Below are positions 50,404 through 59,679 of a stretch of DNA of 64,000 nt, one piece after another (positions within the stretch are counted from its first letter, which is position 1; the number at the start of each line of letters is the position of its first letter). Made by a program: the position numbers and the translations under genes. Origin of the DNA: Myxococcus landrumus (GTDB lineage: Bacteria > Myxococcota > Myxococcia > Myxococcales > Myxococcaceae); assembly GCF_017301635.1 (NCBI RefSeq), contig NZ_CP071091.1:4724001-4788000 (forward strand), given 5' to 3'. The notes under the pieces are model-generated. The model saw only the letters and a list, made by a program, of their open reading frames with translations. It had not been told where the DNA came from and did no database searches.

Positions 50404-51492
50404 GTGGGTTCGACGGAAGACGACTCCGGGGTGGTGTACCTCGGAGGAGCGCAGCAGGAGCCCGGGGTGGCAGCGGCGAGGACGCCTCCTCCCGTGCCCT
50501 CCACCGAGCTCCCTTGGGGGCCCGCGCCCGTGACACCGCCGCATCACGTGTCCCTGGCGGAGACCTTGCGCCCCGTCACCCCCGTGTCGCCTCATGGGAC
50601 GCTGCTGCAAGGCATTCCCACACCCGCGCCCCCGCCGGCGGCCTCGGTGCGCGGGCTGGTGCCTGGGCAGGTGGTGGCCCAGCGCTATCGCGTGGAGCGG
50701 TGGCTCGGCGCCGGGGGCAGCTCCACGGTGTATGAGGCGCTGGACCTGCACCTGGGCCAGCGAGTCGCGCTCAAGGTGCTCGCGACGCCCCACGCGGATG
50801 CGTCGACGGTGGCGCGCTTCCGCCAGGAGGTGGAGCACGCGCGCGCCCTGGAGCACGTGAACATCCTGCGCGTCTTCGACGTGGGGCTGGACGGGGACCG
50901 TCACTTCCTCACGGTGGAACTGCTGGACGGCGTGGACCTGCGACAGCGGATGCTCGAACAGCGGCCCACGCTCGCCCAGACCGTGCGCTGGCTCACCCAC
51001 GCGGCCGTGGCGCTGGAGCACGCGCACGGACGCGGCGTGCTTCATCGGGATGTGAAGCCCGCGAACCTCTTCGTCACCCGCACGGGCGTGTTGAAGCTGA
51101 TGGACTTCGGGCTCGCCAAGAGCCTCCACGTCATGGGCACCACGGCGCAGGGCACGGTGCTCGGCACCCCCGAGTACATGGCGCCCGAGCAGGTGATGGG
51201 CAACCCTCCGCTGTCCCCCGCAACGGACCTGTATGCGCTGGGCGTGGTGGCCTACGAGCTGTGCACCGGCCAGCTCCCCTTCCGCCACACCGACCCCGTG
51301 CCGCTGATGTTCCTGCACGTCCAACAGGCCCCCGTGCCTCCGACGACGCTGCGCCCCAGCCTCCCGGTGCCCTTCGAGCAGGTCGTCCTGAAGCTCCTGG
51401 AGAAGCGGCCCGAGGACCGCTACGCCGGCGCGGGTGAGCTGCGCTCCGCGCTCTCGAAGCTGTGGCCGTGGGCGCTCAAGGAACAGGCGTGA
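50404..51492 (+). CDS. Ser/Thr protein kinase (PknB-like), cytoplasmic
   Basis: 362 residues. Residues 1-90 form a Pro-rich tail without a fold, and residues ~96-355 are the kinase domain. It has the glycine loop GAGGSSTVYEA, VALKV lysine near 123, catalytic HRDVKPAN near 214, DFG near 234 and APEQ. There is no membrane segment or sensor domain. GTG start follows AGGGAG. It lies 42 bp after the metallo-hydrolase, so it may act on or be co-expressed with it. The last 17 bp overlap the convergent gene. Confidence 0.93.
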   Translation: MGSTEDDSGVVYLGGAQQEPGVAAARTPPPVPSTELPWGPAPVTPPHHVSLAETLRPVTPVSPHGTLLQGIPTPAPPPAASVRGLVPGQVVAQRYRVERWLGAGGSSTVYEALDLHLGQRVALKVLATPHADASTVARFRQEVEHARALEHVNILRVFDVGLDGDRHFLTVELLDGVDLRQRMLEQRPTLAQTVRWLTHAAVALEHAHGRGVLHRDVKPANLFVTRTGVLKLMDFGLAKSLHVMGTTAQGTVLGTPEYMAPEQVMGNPPLSPATDLYALGVVAYELCTGQLPFRHTDPVPLMFLHVQQAPVPPTTLRPSLPVPFEQVVLKLLEKRPEDRYAGAGELRSALSKLWPWALKEQA

Positions 51493-52144
51493 GCGCCACG
51501 GTGGTGGGGCGGTCCTCTTCTCGAAGCCAGCGCGACGTCCGGAGGGACACGCCGGGCCGGTGACACAGATGGAGCACGCGCCCTCCTCCCGGATGGAAGA
51601 AGTAGAGCGAGCGCGGCGACTTGAAGCCCGCATCGAGGGCGGTGTCCTGCTCCGGCCACGCGCTGCGAGTCGTCCACCATGAAGAGACCACGGGCCGCGA
51701 GCGCAGGTGGTGATGGACCTCCACCACCACGCTGGTGACGTCCTCGGAGCCCCATTCGAGAGCGAGCTCCCGCCCGGGGATGCGCTTCTCGTCCAGCAGT
51801 GGGAGCGCACGCATTCCCACGTAGGCCGTGACATCCACCTGGGCTCCGCGCAGGGACTCGACGAAGCCAAGCTCCAGACGGCGGGTGTTGGGTGGAAACT
51901 GGAAGGTGAACACCATGCGGCCGAGCTTCGTCGCCGTGCCGCTGACGTACGTCCGCGGGTTCGACTCGCGCAGGAGCACGGACTCTCCCGAGCGGAACTG
52001 GTCCACGTCGGAGGGGGCCATGAGCGCGCGGCCCTTGTCGGGCAGCTCCACGCGCTTCCACCCGGGCGAGGTGTCTTCTGGAGTCCAGCAGGGACCGGAC
52101 TGGGCCAGCACCGCCGCCGTCATCCAGGCGAAGAGGGCGCCCAT
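51476..52144 (-). CDS. secreted protein of unknown function
   Basis: 222 residues with a short signal peptide (MGALFAWMTAAVLAQ). The mature part is probably beta-rich and has conserved-looking Cys and Trp residues (one Cys just after the signal). I recognise no family. It starts one base after the upstream membrane protein's stop, with GGAG upstream, so the two form an operon. Its end overlaps the kinase gene on the other strand. Confidence 0.65.
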   Translation of the reverse strand: MGALFAWMTAAVLAQSGPCWTPEDTSPGWKRVELPDKGRALMAPSDVDQFRSGESVLLRESNPRTYVSGTATKLGRMVFTFQFPPNTRRLELGFVESLRGAQVDVTAYVGMRALPLLDEKRIPGRELALEWGSEDVTSVVVEVHHHLRSRPVVSSWWTTRSAWPEQDTALDAGFKSPRSLYFFHPGGGRVLHLCHRPGVSLRTSRWLREEDRPTTVALTPVP

Positions 52145-52145
52145 G

Positions 52146-52853
52146 TCAGGTACTCCGTGTCGACGCCGAGGTGGAGCGTGACGTGAGCAGCGCCCCGCCC
52201 AGCATCAACAGTCCGGAGGCCGCGAGCCCCGCCACGCGCAGCGTGCCATCGAGGTTGACGGTGTCGTAACCCAGCGCCTTGCCCACCGCGATGGCCACGA
52301 AGCAGAAGCCCGCGTCGCGAACGAAGAGGGCCCCGCGCTGACGCCCCCAGAGAACCATGACCACGCCCACCACCAGCCAGCCCAACGTGAGCACGAGCCT
52401 GCGGGCCACGTGGTCCTCCGCGACGCCCAGCGTGAGGAAGTGGAAGTAGAAGGCCCACGACGCCGCGATGGTCGCGCAGGTGAGGCCGTACCAGACCAGC
52501 CGATGCCGCACGAGGTCCGGAGGCAGCATGTCATGGCGCGGAGCCCTCACGAGCGCCACGACGGACGCGGCGAACATCAGCGCGAGCCCCACCAGCAACA
52601 AGGGATGGCGAACCGCCGCGTACCAGAGCCCTCCCAGTCCCGAGAGCGACAGCACCGCGACGGGAGCGGCGAGGCGCCAGGGGCCGGGGAGCTCGAAGAA
52701 CGCCAGCACCAGCGCGCCCGTCGCCGCGAGGATGAGGAGCACCTCCTTGTCCAACCGCAAGTCCCGCCAGAGGAAGATGGCGGCCAGGGCCAGCAGCCCC
52801 GCGCCAAGTCCTCCCAGCACCTTCACATCCCACTTCTCCATCGTCTCGGCCAT
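52146..52853 (-). CDS. polytopic membrane protein of unknown function
   Basis: 235 residues with about seven membrane segments and no long loops; no motif is recognised. The ATG at 52853 follows AGGAGG six bases upstream, and a longer open frame is rejected because it lacks a site. It is the first gene of a two-gene operon with the secreted protein. Confidence 0.68.
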   Translation of the reverse strand: MAETMEKWDVKVLGGLGAGLLALAAIFLWRDLRLDKEVLLILAATGALVLAFFELPGPWRLAAPVAVLSLSGLGGLWYAAVRHPLLLVGLALMFAASVVALVRAPRHDMLPPDLVRHRLVWYGLTCATIAASWAFYFHFLTLGVAEDHVARRLVLTLGWLVVGVVMVLWGRQRGALFVRDAGFCFVAIAVGKALGYDTVNLDGTLRVAGLAASGLLMLGGALLTSRSTSASTRST

Positions 52854-52962
52854 CGACGTCCTCCTCGCGACGGTGTCGCGAACGGAGGGCTCGATTGCAG
52901 GGATGCGGCCAGTCACCGAACCCACGCGGTCTCGCGGGGTTGCGCGCGAGGCCCTGCGCTTC

Positions 52963-53005
52963 GTGTGCAGCGCATGGCACACCCTGGAGCGCGTGCTGCA
53001 CACGC
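52963..53005. promoter_or_regulatory. paired short inverted repeats upstream of membrane-protein operon
   Basis: GTGTGC and GCACAC (8 bases apart) are followed by GCGTG/CACGC (5 bases apart). They lie in the gap before the 52853 start and after the MFS stop. Their closeness suggests an operator pair, though short GC-rich dyads also arise by chance. Confidence 0.3.
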
Positions 53006-53030
53006 TTCACACCTGGGCTGGGAGGAAGGC

Positions 53031-54404
53031 TCAGGCTTCGCCGAGGACCTTCCCGGGTGCGACCATGGCGAGGAGGAGCGCCACCGTCCCCGCGAGGGCC
53101 GCCGCGATGGCGAACTGCAGGGCGAAGTGTCCTCGGGCGAGCGCCAGCGCGGCCACCGTCAGCGAGCCTCCCAACAGCCGCGTCGAGTAGAGGCTGCTGG
53201 TGATGATGCCTCGGTGGTGCCAGGCCGCGCGTGACTGCGGGGCGATGAGCGACGTGCTGGCCGCGGGCCCCAACCCCATGCCCAGCACCGCGAGCGAGGC
53301 GAGCGCGGCCATCGTGCCCCAGTCATACGCGGCGGTGAGCGCCAGCAGGCTCGCGCCCGTCGCGGCCACAGCGAAGCCCACGCCCGCGCTCAACCGCATT
53401 CCACCGCGCACCAGCAGCTTCACGCCAAAGGTGGAGCCCACCGACCACCCCAGCAGCATGGGCAGGAGCGTCAGCCCCGCGACGATGGGCGTCTTCCCCT
53501 CATGCTCCGTCATCCACAAGGGCACCCACGCCGCCATGCTGTAGAGCAGCGCGCCTCCCGCGATGCCGCCAGCCACGCCGCAAAGCACCGTGCGGTCCTT
53601 CACCAGCTCGATGGGCAGGAGCGGCGCTCGCGACTGGCGCTGCTGGAGCACCAGCCCCAAGGCCACCGCCACGGCGCCGAGCACACACACCCCTCGCAGC
53701 CAGATGTCACCGGGCTCCAGCGAGAACAGGAGCAGCGCCGCCGATGAGCCCGCGAGCAACGGTCCCCACCGGTCCAGCTTCACATCCGCGCGGCGAGGCG
53801 GGTCCCGATAGGAGAAGTACAGCAGCAACGCGGCGAACACCCCGACGGGCACGTTGACGAGGAACACCCAGCGCCACGAGGCATTCATGACGAGCCAGCC
53901 GCCGATGAGCGGGCCCACGGCGTTGCCCGCGCCCCAGGCGCCCGTGAAGAGGCCCTGGACGGTGGCGCGCTCGCGCAAGGTGTAGAGGTCCGCGCTGATG
54001 GTCAGCGTGGTGGGCTGGAGCGCCCCCGCGCCCAGGCCCTGCACCACGCGGAAGGCGATGAGGGCCTCCACCGACTGCGACAGCCCGCACAGCGCGGAGC
54101 CGACGAGGAACAGGCCCATGCCGGTGAAGAAGACGGGCTTGCGGCCCACGCGGTCCGCCAGCTTCCCGGAGATGAGCACGCCCACGGTGGACGCGAAGAG
54201 GAAGGCGGAGAAGACCCACGAGTAGAGGTGCTGACCTCCCAGCTCGCGGGTGATGGTGGGCATGGCGCTGGTGACGACCGTGCCCTCGAAGGCGCTGACC
54301 ACCAGGGCCAGCAGCACCGCGCCCGTGGCCATCCGCCTCGCCGCGCCGGGCTGGGCGGAGGACACCGGCGCCACCGATAGACCGCTTCCTTCCATGGCCT
54401 CCAT
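53031..54404 (-). CDS. MFS drug-efflux-type transporter
   Basis: 457 residues with about 14 predicted membrane segments, as in the EmrB/QacA (DHA2) group. The motif A loop is GKLADRVGRKPVFF, and FRVVQGLGAGALQPT and the motif C-like region GAWGAGNAVGPLIGG follow. It probably exports a hydrophobic compound with protons. ATG at 54404 was chosen; 54395 is also possible. It is divergent from a LysR gene 61 bp away, so it is probably that regulator's target. Confidence 0.9.
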   Translation of the reverse strand: MEAMEGSGLSVAPVSSAQPGAARRMATGAVLLALVVSAFEGTVVTSAMPTITRELGGQHLYSWVFSAFLFASTVGVLISGKLADRVGRKPVFFTGMGLFLVGSALCGLSQSVEALIAFRVVQGLGAGALQPTTLTISADLYTLRERATVQGLFTGAWGAGNAVGPLIGGWLVMNASWRWVFLVNVPVGVFAALLLYFSYRDPPRRADVKLDRWGPLLAGSSAALLLFSLEPGDIWLRGVCVLGAVAVALGLVLQQRQSRAPLLPIELVKDRTVLCGVAGGIAGGALLYSMAAWVPLWMTEHEGKTPIVAGLTLLPMLLGWSVGSTFGVKLLVRGGMRLSAGVGFAVAATGASLLALTAAYDWGTMAALASLAVLGMGLGPAASTSLIAPQSRAAWHHRGIITSSLYSTRLLGGSLTVAALALARGHFALQFAIAAALAGTVALLLAMVAPGKVLGEA

Positions 54405-54412
54405 GTAACTGG

Positions 54413-54467
54413 ATGCGGCCCATGCGAAAATCGCAACTTCCGCATAGACTTCATGCGGAATCCGCAT
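54413..54467. promoter_or_regulatory. array of six ATGCGG/A half-sites between MFS and LysR genes
   Basis: ATGCG half-sites lie at 54413, 54422 and 54453 on the plus strand, and reversed copies at 54431, 54440 and 54461. They build three dyads: TGCGA/TCGCA (3-base spacer), TTCCGCAT/ATGCGGAA (7-base spacer) and ATGCGGA/TCCGCAT (1-base spacer). The last includes the ATG of the LysR gene. This is a strong candidate for the regulator's own operator. Confidence 0.75.
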
Positions 54468-55455
54468 GACCCAGGAACAGCTCCAGGCCTTCCTCCGCGT
54501 GGTCCAGGAAGGCCGCCTGTCACAGGCGGCCCGTGGACTGGGCTTGTCTCAATCCGGTCTGTCCCGACAACTCCAGTCCCTGGAGTCGGAGCTGGGCACA
54601 CGCCTGCTCGTCCGCACACCCGGGGGGACGGTGCTGACGGATGCGGGGGAGCGGTTCCTGCCGCATGCCCAGCGCGCGCTGGATGCGCTGGCGGCGGGGA
54701 CGTCCGAGCTGGGGCGGTTGTCGAGCACCCCTCGTGGACCGGTGTTGCTCGGCACGCTGCACACCGTGGGCGCGTATCTGATGCCGGACATCATCCCGGA
54801 GTTCGTGCGCGCGTATCCGGAGGTGCGGCCCCGGCTCAGCGAGGGCGCGGCGGCGGCGATGGAGGACAGCGTGGCGCGCGGCACATTGGACCTGGCCATC
54901 CTGACGTTGCCGGTGCGGCACACGGACCTGGTGGTGCAGAAGTTGTGGGAAGAAGGAGTGGTGCTGGCTGTGCCGCGCGGACACCGGTTCACGAAGAGCC
55001 CGCGTCCGCTGTCGCTGGCGGACGCGCTGGATGAGACATGGATTGTCATCCCGAGCATGTCGGGGACGCGGGCACTGGAAGCGGAGTGCGAGGCGCGCGG
55101 CGTGACACCCAAGGTGGTGCTGGAGACCGACAACGCGGAGGCCCTGCGGCGCATGGTGGAGCGCGGCCTGGGCGTGGCCCTGGTGCCGGAGTTGATGACA
55201 CGGGCTCCGCTGTCGCGCGGGTTCGACGTGGTGCCGCTGAGCAAGAGTGGCCTGAAGCGACAGGTGGCGCTGGTGCATCGAGGCGAGAGCTACCTCACGG
55301 CGGCGGCGCGACAACTCAAGGAGTCCATCGTGAAGAGCGTGCGCGCCATGCCGGCGCCGTGGGGAACGGGCGGACGCGGTGGTACGGCCTCCGGGACCGC
55401 CAAGGGGCGCGCGTCCGCTGAACGCGCCACGGCCAGCGAAACCAAGAAGCCGTGA
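54466..55455 (+). CDS. LysR-family transcriptional regulator
   Basis: 329 residues. The N-terminal HTH is LSQAARGLGLSQSGLSRQLQSLE, here shortened to SQAARGLGLSQSGLSRQ (about residues 19-35). An effector-binding domain runs from about 90 to 300. The C-terminal ~35 residues are a disordered Gly/Ala/Lys tail. The start codon lies inside the last operator dyad and no ribosome-binding site is evident, so translation may be leaderless. Likely controls the divergent MFS gene and itself. Confidence 0.92.
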   Translation: MTQEQLQAFLRVVQEGRLSQAARGLGLSQSGLSRQLQSLESELGTRLLVRTPGGTVLTDAGERFLPHAQRALDALAAGTSELGRLSSTPRGPVLLGTLHTVGAYLMPDIIPEFVRAYPEVRPRLSEGAAAAMEDSVARGTLDLAILTLPVRHTDLVVQKLWEEGVVLAVPRGHRFTKSPRPLSLADALDETWIVIPSMSGTRALEAECEARGVTPKVVLETDNAEALRRMVERGLGVALVPELMTRAPLSRGFDVVPLSKSGLKRQVALVHRGESYLTAAARQLKESIVKSVRAMPAPWGTGGRGGTASGTAKGRASAERATASETKKP

Positions 55456-55530
55456 TGCATCCGGTGAAGAAGCTGAGACATGCCGTTGCAGCCTCGGTGG
55501 GCGGGCGAGCACGGGAGAACGCCTATCCGG

Positions 55531-55580
55531 CCTCGGGTGAGTTACCCTGTCGTGCACGAAAAATATCGCACGACCCGAGG
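55531..55580. promoter_or_regulatory. nested inverted repeats in the leader of the EEP gene
   Basis: The outer arms CCTCGGGT (55531-55538) and ACCCGAGG (55573-55580) enclose GTCGTGC (55549-55555) and GCACGAC (55568-55574). The loop is AT-rich (GAAAAATAT). The two pairings share two bases, so they make one long interrupted hairpin or compete. It lies 9 bp before the ATG at 55589; an operator or attenuator is likely. Confidence 0.55.
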
Positions 55581-55588
55581 GGCGCTCC

Positions 55589-56377
55589 ATGTCGCTGAAG
55601 GTGATGACGTTCAATGTGTTGCAGGGTGGCGAGGAGCGGTTCGACGACATCATCGCCTTCCTGGCTCGGACTCCCCCGGATGTCATCGTGTTGCAGGAGT
55701 GCCTCGGCTGGGATGATGGAGGCCGCCTGCGCCGGGTCGCCGAGGCCCTGGACGTACCCCAGGACGAAGCGCACCTGGTGTTGGGACAATCCCGCTCGCG
55801 CCCCAGTGGCCGCTGCTACCACGTGGCCGTGGTGAGCCGTCCCCCGATTCGCTCGCTGCGCGTCCACAACGACCGCCACTTCCTGGGCCACAGCATCGTC
55901 GAGTGCGAGCTGGAGGCCGGCGGACCGGTGACGCTCTTCGGCACGCACTTCGATGCGCATCACGAGAAGCTCCGCTACGTGGAGGCGCGCTACCTGCGCT
56001 CCATCCTGGACCCGTCGAGGTTCCGCGAGGGCCAGTACCTGCTGGCCGGAGACCTCAACTCGCTCTCACGGCGGGACCCGTACCCGGTGGACCTGGCGGA
56101 CCGCCTGCGCCGCTCGGGGACGGACAAGTTCGACCACCCACCCCGCTTCGACGTCATCGACGACGTGGAGGACTATGGCTGGGTGGATACGTTGCAGATG
56201 CGCGGGTCGCCTTCGCGGTGGGTGACGGCCCGGCGCAACCGGGGCGGCGTCACCATCGACTACCGCACGGACTACGTCTTCGCCTCGCCGCGCATGGCCG
56301 AGCGGCTCATCTCCGCGGACGTTATCGACGTGGGCGACATGTCCGACCACAATCCGGTGGTGGCGACATTCCGCTGA
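55589..56377 (+). CDS. endonuclease/exonuclease/phosphatase-family hydrolase
   Basis: 262 residues, a cytoplasmic EEP fold without signal peptide. Motifs: VMTFNVLQG, VIVLQECLG, TLFGTHFDAH, LLAGDLNSL and the C-terminal MSDHNPVVA with the catalytic Asp-His. The family includes metal-dependent nucleases and phosphodiesterases; specificity is unknown. GAGGGG lies upstream of the ATG. The next gene starts 31 bp later. Confidence 0.88.
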   Translation: MSLKVMTFNVLQGGEERFDDIIAFLARTPPDVIVLQECLGWDDGGRLRRVAEALDVPQDEAHLVLGQSRSRPSGRCYHVAVVSRPPIRSLRVHNDRHFLGHSIVECELEAGGPVTLFGTHFDAHHEKLRYVEARYLRSILDPSRFREGQYLLAGDLNSLSRRDPYPVDLADRLRRSGTDKFDHPPRFDVIDDVEDYGWVDTLQMRGSPSRWVTARRNRGGVTIDYRTDYVFASPRMAERLISADVIDVGDMSDHNPVVATFR

Positions 56378-56407
56378 CCCACGTTGGCGACAGCAAGGAG
56401 AAGCTCG

Positions 56408-56887
56408 GTGGCAGGGACGGACAGTTATGCGGAGTACGTGATGGAGCTGCTCGAAAAGGTCGGCCCCATCCAGGGCCGGCGGATGTTCGGCGGCTGGGGC
56501 TTCTATTTCGAGGGGAAGATGTTCGCCATCATCTCCCAGGGGCAGCTCTTCCTGAAGGTCGACGACATCACGAAGCCCGAGTTCCAGGCCGCGGGCTGCA
56601 AGCCCTTCGTCTACGAAGGCAAGGGGCGGCACGTCGAGATGGCCTACTGGACGCCGCCCGCCGACGCGAGCGACGACGCCTATGAGATGCTCCCCTGGGC
56701 CCGCCGCGCCGTGGATGCGTCGAGAAGGGCCGCGCTGAAGAAGGCCCCCAAGAAGCAGCCTCGCGAGAAGAAGGCTCCCGTCGCGAAGAAGGCTCCCGCC
56801 AGGAAGAAGGCCCCGGCCGCGAAGAAGGCTCCCGCCAGGAAGAAGGCCCCGGCCGCGAAGAAGACCGCCCGCCTCAAGCGGTCTTGA
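56408..56887 (+). CDS. TfoX N-terminal domain protein with Lys/Ala/Pro tail
   Basis: 159 residues. Residues ~1-100 are the TfoX_N domain ([19 protein letters not shown]). The last ~50 residues are [10 protein letters not shown] repeats, histone H1-like, and highly basic. AAGGAG lies seven bases before the GTG start; the TTG upstream is rejected. TfoX relatives act in competence and DNA uptake regulation in gamma-proteobacteria, but the role in this lineage is unknown. The tail may bind DNA. The end overlaps the convergent ligase gene by 14 bp. Confidence 0.8.
   Translation: MAGTDSYAEYVMELLEKVGPIQGRRMFGGWGFYFEGKMFAIISQGQLFLKVDDITKPEFQAAGCKPFVYEGKGRHVEMAYWTPPADASDDAYEMLPWARRAVDASRRAALKKAPKKQPREKKAPVAKKAPARKKAPAAKKAPARKKAPAAKKTARLKRS
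56783..56854 (+). repeat. perfect 36-bp tandem duplication in the basic tail
   Basis: Two identical 36-bp units, 56783-56818 and 56819-56854, encode [12 protein letters not shown] repeats, and a third begins but diverges. The length is a multiple of three, so copy number can change without a frameshift. It is a candidate length-variable locus. Confidence 0.9.
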
Positions 56888-58526
56888 TGGACGCGGCGGA
56901 CTCCAGGCCCAGCTCGGCCACGGACACCTCCCGCATCCGGAACTTCTGCACCTTGCCCGTCACTGTCATCGGGAACGCATCCACCAGCTTCCAGTAGCGG
57001 GGAATCTTGAACGTGGCGATGCGGCCCGTGCAGTGCCGGGTCAGATCCTCGGGCGTGAGCGTCACGCCCGGCTTCGGCTTCACCCAGGCCATCACCTCCT
57101 CGCCGTACTTCGCGCTCGGCACACCAATGACTTGCGCCTCGCTCACCCCCGGGTGCGTGTGCAGGAACTCCTCCACCTCGCGTGGAGAGATGTTCTCCCC
57201 GCCCCGGATGATGAGGTCCTTGATGCGGCCGACAATGCGCAGATAGCCATCCGCATCCATCGTCGCCAGGTCCCCGGTGTGCATCCACCCCGCCACGTCC
57301 ACCGCATTGGCCGTGGCCTCCGGGTTCGCCCAGTACCCGAGCATCACGCTGTACCCCCGCGTACACATCTCCCCCGCCGAACCCCGAGGCACCACCGCCC
57401 CCGTCTCCGGGTCGACGACCTTCACCTCCAGATGGGGATGCACCCGCCCCACCGTGGACACGCGCTTGTCGAACGGGTCCTCCAGCGAGCTCTGCGTGGA
57501 CACCGGCGACGTCTCCGTCATCCCGTAGCAGATGGTCACCTCGCGCATGTGCATCCGCGACTGCACCTGCTTCATCACCTCCACCGGACACGGCGAGCCC
57601 GCCATGACGCCCGTGCGCAGCGTCGACAGGTTGAACTCCCCGAAGCGCGGGTGCTCCAGCTCCGCGATGAACATGGTGGGCACGCCATACAGGGACGTGC
57701 AGCGCTCCGCCTCCACCGCCTGGAGCACCGCCAGCGCATCGAACGCCTCCCCCGGAATCACCAGGGTGGAGCCATGCGAGGTACACGCCAGGTTCCCAAT
57801 CACCATTCCAAAGCAATGATAAAAGGGCACCGGAACACAGACACGGTCCTCGGGGCCGTACTTCAGCGCCTCGCCAATGAAGTACCCGTTGTTCAACACG
57901 TTGTGATGCGACAGCGTGGCGCCCTTGGGCGAGCCCGTGGTCCCAGACGTGTACTGGATGTTGATGGGGTCATCGAACTGGAGCGACGACTCCCGGGCCT
58001 CCAGCGTGTGCGCACTCACATGCCTGGCATTGGAGAGCAGGAGCTCCCAGTCCTCGTCCAGCACCATCGCCACCCGCAGCGCGGGACAGCGGGGCCGGAC
58101 CTCCTCCAGCATGGCCCGGTAGTCCGTCTGCCGAAAGCCTCGCGCCAACAGCAGCACACTGGTCCCTGACTGATTGAGGGAATACTCCAGCTCCGCCGTG
58201 CGATAGGCAGGATTGAGATTGACCAGGATGGCGCCCACCCGCGCTGCGGCGTATTGGGTCACCACCCACTCGAAGCGGTTGGGAGACCAGATGCCCACCC
58301 GGTCCCCCTTCTCCACGCCCATGGCCAGCAGGCCCTTGGCCACCTGCGTCGTGAGTTCCCAGAACTCGCGGTATGTCGCGCGATACCCCTGGGAAACCAC
58401 AATCAAGGCCTCGCGATCTCCGTGGCGCTCCACCGTCCGCCGCAGGTTCTGCCCGAGCGTCTCTCCCAGCAAGGGAGTGGTACTGATGCCATGCACATAC
58501 GAGGGCGTCTGGCTCATGCCCTCCAT
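56874..58526 (-). CDS. acyl-CoA synthetase (AMP-forming, FadD-like)
   Basis: 550 residues of the AMP-binding family. [11 protein letters not shown] is the P-loop, CYGMTETSP the A5-type motif, and [29 protein letters not shown] and a C-terminal [10 protein letters not shown] lysine complete the set. It activates a medium- or long-chain fatty acid to acyl-CoA. ATG at 58526 or 58517. Convergent and overlapping the TfoX-domain gene. Not physically linked to the NRPS. Confidence 0.9.
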   Translation of the reverse strand: MEGMSQTPSYVHGISTTPLLGETLGQNLRRTVERHGDREALIVVSQGYRATYREFWELTTQVAKGLLAMGVEKGDRVGIWSPNRFEWVVTQYAAARVGAILVNLNPAYRTAELEYSLNQSGTSVLLLARGFRQTDYRAMLEEVRPRCPALRVAMVLDEDWELLLSNARHVSAHTLEARESSLQFDDPINIQYTSGTTGSPKGATLSHHNVLNNGYFIGEALKYGPEDRVCVPVPFYHCFGMVIGNLACTSHGSTLVIPGEAFDALAVLQAVEAERCTSLYGVPTMFIAELEHPRFGEFNLSTLRTGVMAGSPCPVEVMKQVQSRMHMREVTICYGMTETSPVSTQSSLEDPFDKRVSTVGRVHPHLEVKVVDPETGAVVPRGSAGEMCTRGYSVMLGYWANPEATANAVDVAGWMHTGDLATMDADGYLRIVGRIKDLIIRGGENISPREVEEFLHTHPGVSEAQVIGVPSAKYGEEVMAWVKPKPGVTLTPEDLTRHCTGRIATFKIPRYWKLVDAFPMTVTGKVQKFRMREVSVAELGLESAASIKTA

Positions 58527-58847
58527 CGTCCCGTCGCCCCAGGACGCCTGGCAAGCTTCACCGCGTCGAACCCCACCCCCGGTTCACCCACGCCCCGCAC
58601 CCCAGGGCTAAGCACAATCCCCGTGTTGACACTCTCGCCCGCAGTGAAATATCAATGACTTGCCGTGAAGCCGGTGATTCACGAAGTGTCCCCCCACGGC
58701 AAAGTCAGACGCAGTCACCCCAAGCCACTCCCAAACCTTCCGCGCGCCGGGCCTCCACCCGAGCCACTGTCCGGCACCTCCGACGACGCCCGAGGAGTGG
58801 CCTGGGTCACTCCCATCCGAGCCCAAAGGCTCTCAAAGGTGAGCACC
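58527..58847. other. 321-bp non-coding gap
   Basis: It lies between the ligase (minus) and the lipoprotein (plus) start and should hold both promoters. On the plus strand a promoter-like pair is visible (see separate entry). No convincing small gene or RNA was seen in the rest. Confidence 0.6.
58626..58655 (+). promoter_or_regulatory. sigma70-like promoter candidate for the lipoprotein pair
   Basis: TTGACA (58626-58631) and TATCAA (58650-58655) are separated by 18 bp. The -35 is perfect and the -10 matches four of six. It lies about 190 bp upstream of the ATG at 58848. Confidence 0.45.
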
Positions 58848-59618
58848 ATGCGGCATGCATTGATGTGTGCGCTGTTGACGTTGGCAATGGCTTGCGGCGG
58901 CCCGGCGGATGATGCCTCCCCACCAGACACGCTGGAGACCACCGGCCAGAGGATGGCGCTCTTCGACTATGAAGCCTTCTCCAGCACCAACAACGCGACC
59001 GACCCCAACACCTCGGCCGACTCCGCCATCGTCATCAACCCCAATGAGACGGTGATGATTGGCACGTGTGTCATCACCGGCTCGGCGTACACGAACGACA
59101 CCTACCTGCGCCTGCTCGACGCGAGCTCCAACACGCTCGCGTACAATGATGACCACTGCGCGGGCCTGGGCTCGAAGCTGACCTTCACCGCTCCGGCTGT
59201 CGTCCCGCCGACCTACAACATCCGGGCGGGCTGTTTCGCGGCGGGCACCTGCAGCGGGACGGTGGCCATCTCCCGACGGAAGGACCTCTTCACCTTCAGC
59301 GCCGCCAACACCAACAACGCCAGCCTCAACACCTTCAACAAGCAGCACAAGTACAACGCGGGCGAGATTGTCCGCATCGGCACGTGCGCCTACAACGCCT
59401 CGGGCGCCACCGCCAATGGCAACACCTACCTGCGGCTCTACTACAACAACGCGGGTGTCTATCAACAGGTCGCGGCCAACGACACGCCCTCGGAGCCCAG
59501 CTGCGGCACCGCCGCGGAGATTGTCTATACAATCCCCACCTCGGGCTACTACCAGGTGCGCGCGGGCTGCGAGACCAACACGAACTGCAGCGGCACCGTG
59601 GCGGTCTACACGGAGTAA
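58848..59618 (+). CDS. secreted lipoprotein with two PPC-like beta domains (copy 1)
   Basis: 256 residues. Lipobox LAMAC (Cys16), ATG preceded by AAGGTGAG. Two domains of about 100 residues follow, each ending in a pattern like YNIRAGCFAAGTCSGTVAI or YQVRAGC...CSGTVAVY, resembling bacterial pre-peptidase C-terminal (PPC) domains. No protease domain is attached. Function is unknown. The next gene is a paralog on the same strand 61 bp downstream. Confidence 0.72.
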   Translation: MRHALMCALLTLAMACGGPADDASPPDTLETTGQRMALFDYEAFSSTNNATDPNTSADSAIVINPNETVMIGTCVITGSAYTNDTYLRLLDASSNTLAYNDDHCAGLGSKLTFTAPAVVPPTYNIRAGCFAAGTCSGTVAISRRKDLFTFSAANTNNASLNTFNKQHKYNAGEIVRIGTCAYNASGATANGNTYLRLYYNNAGVYQQVAANDTPSEPSCGTAAEIVYTIPTSGYYQVRAGCETNTNCSGTVAVYTE

Positions 59619-59679
59619 CCCTGTCTCACCCGAGGCGGGCCTTCATCGAGGGCCCGCCCCTTCACCCGGACTCCCCCTC

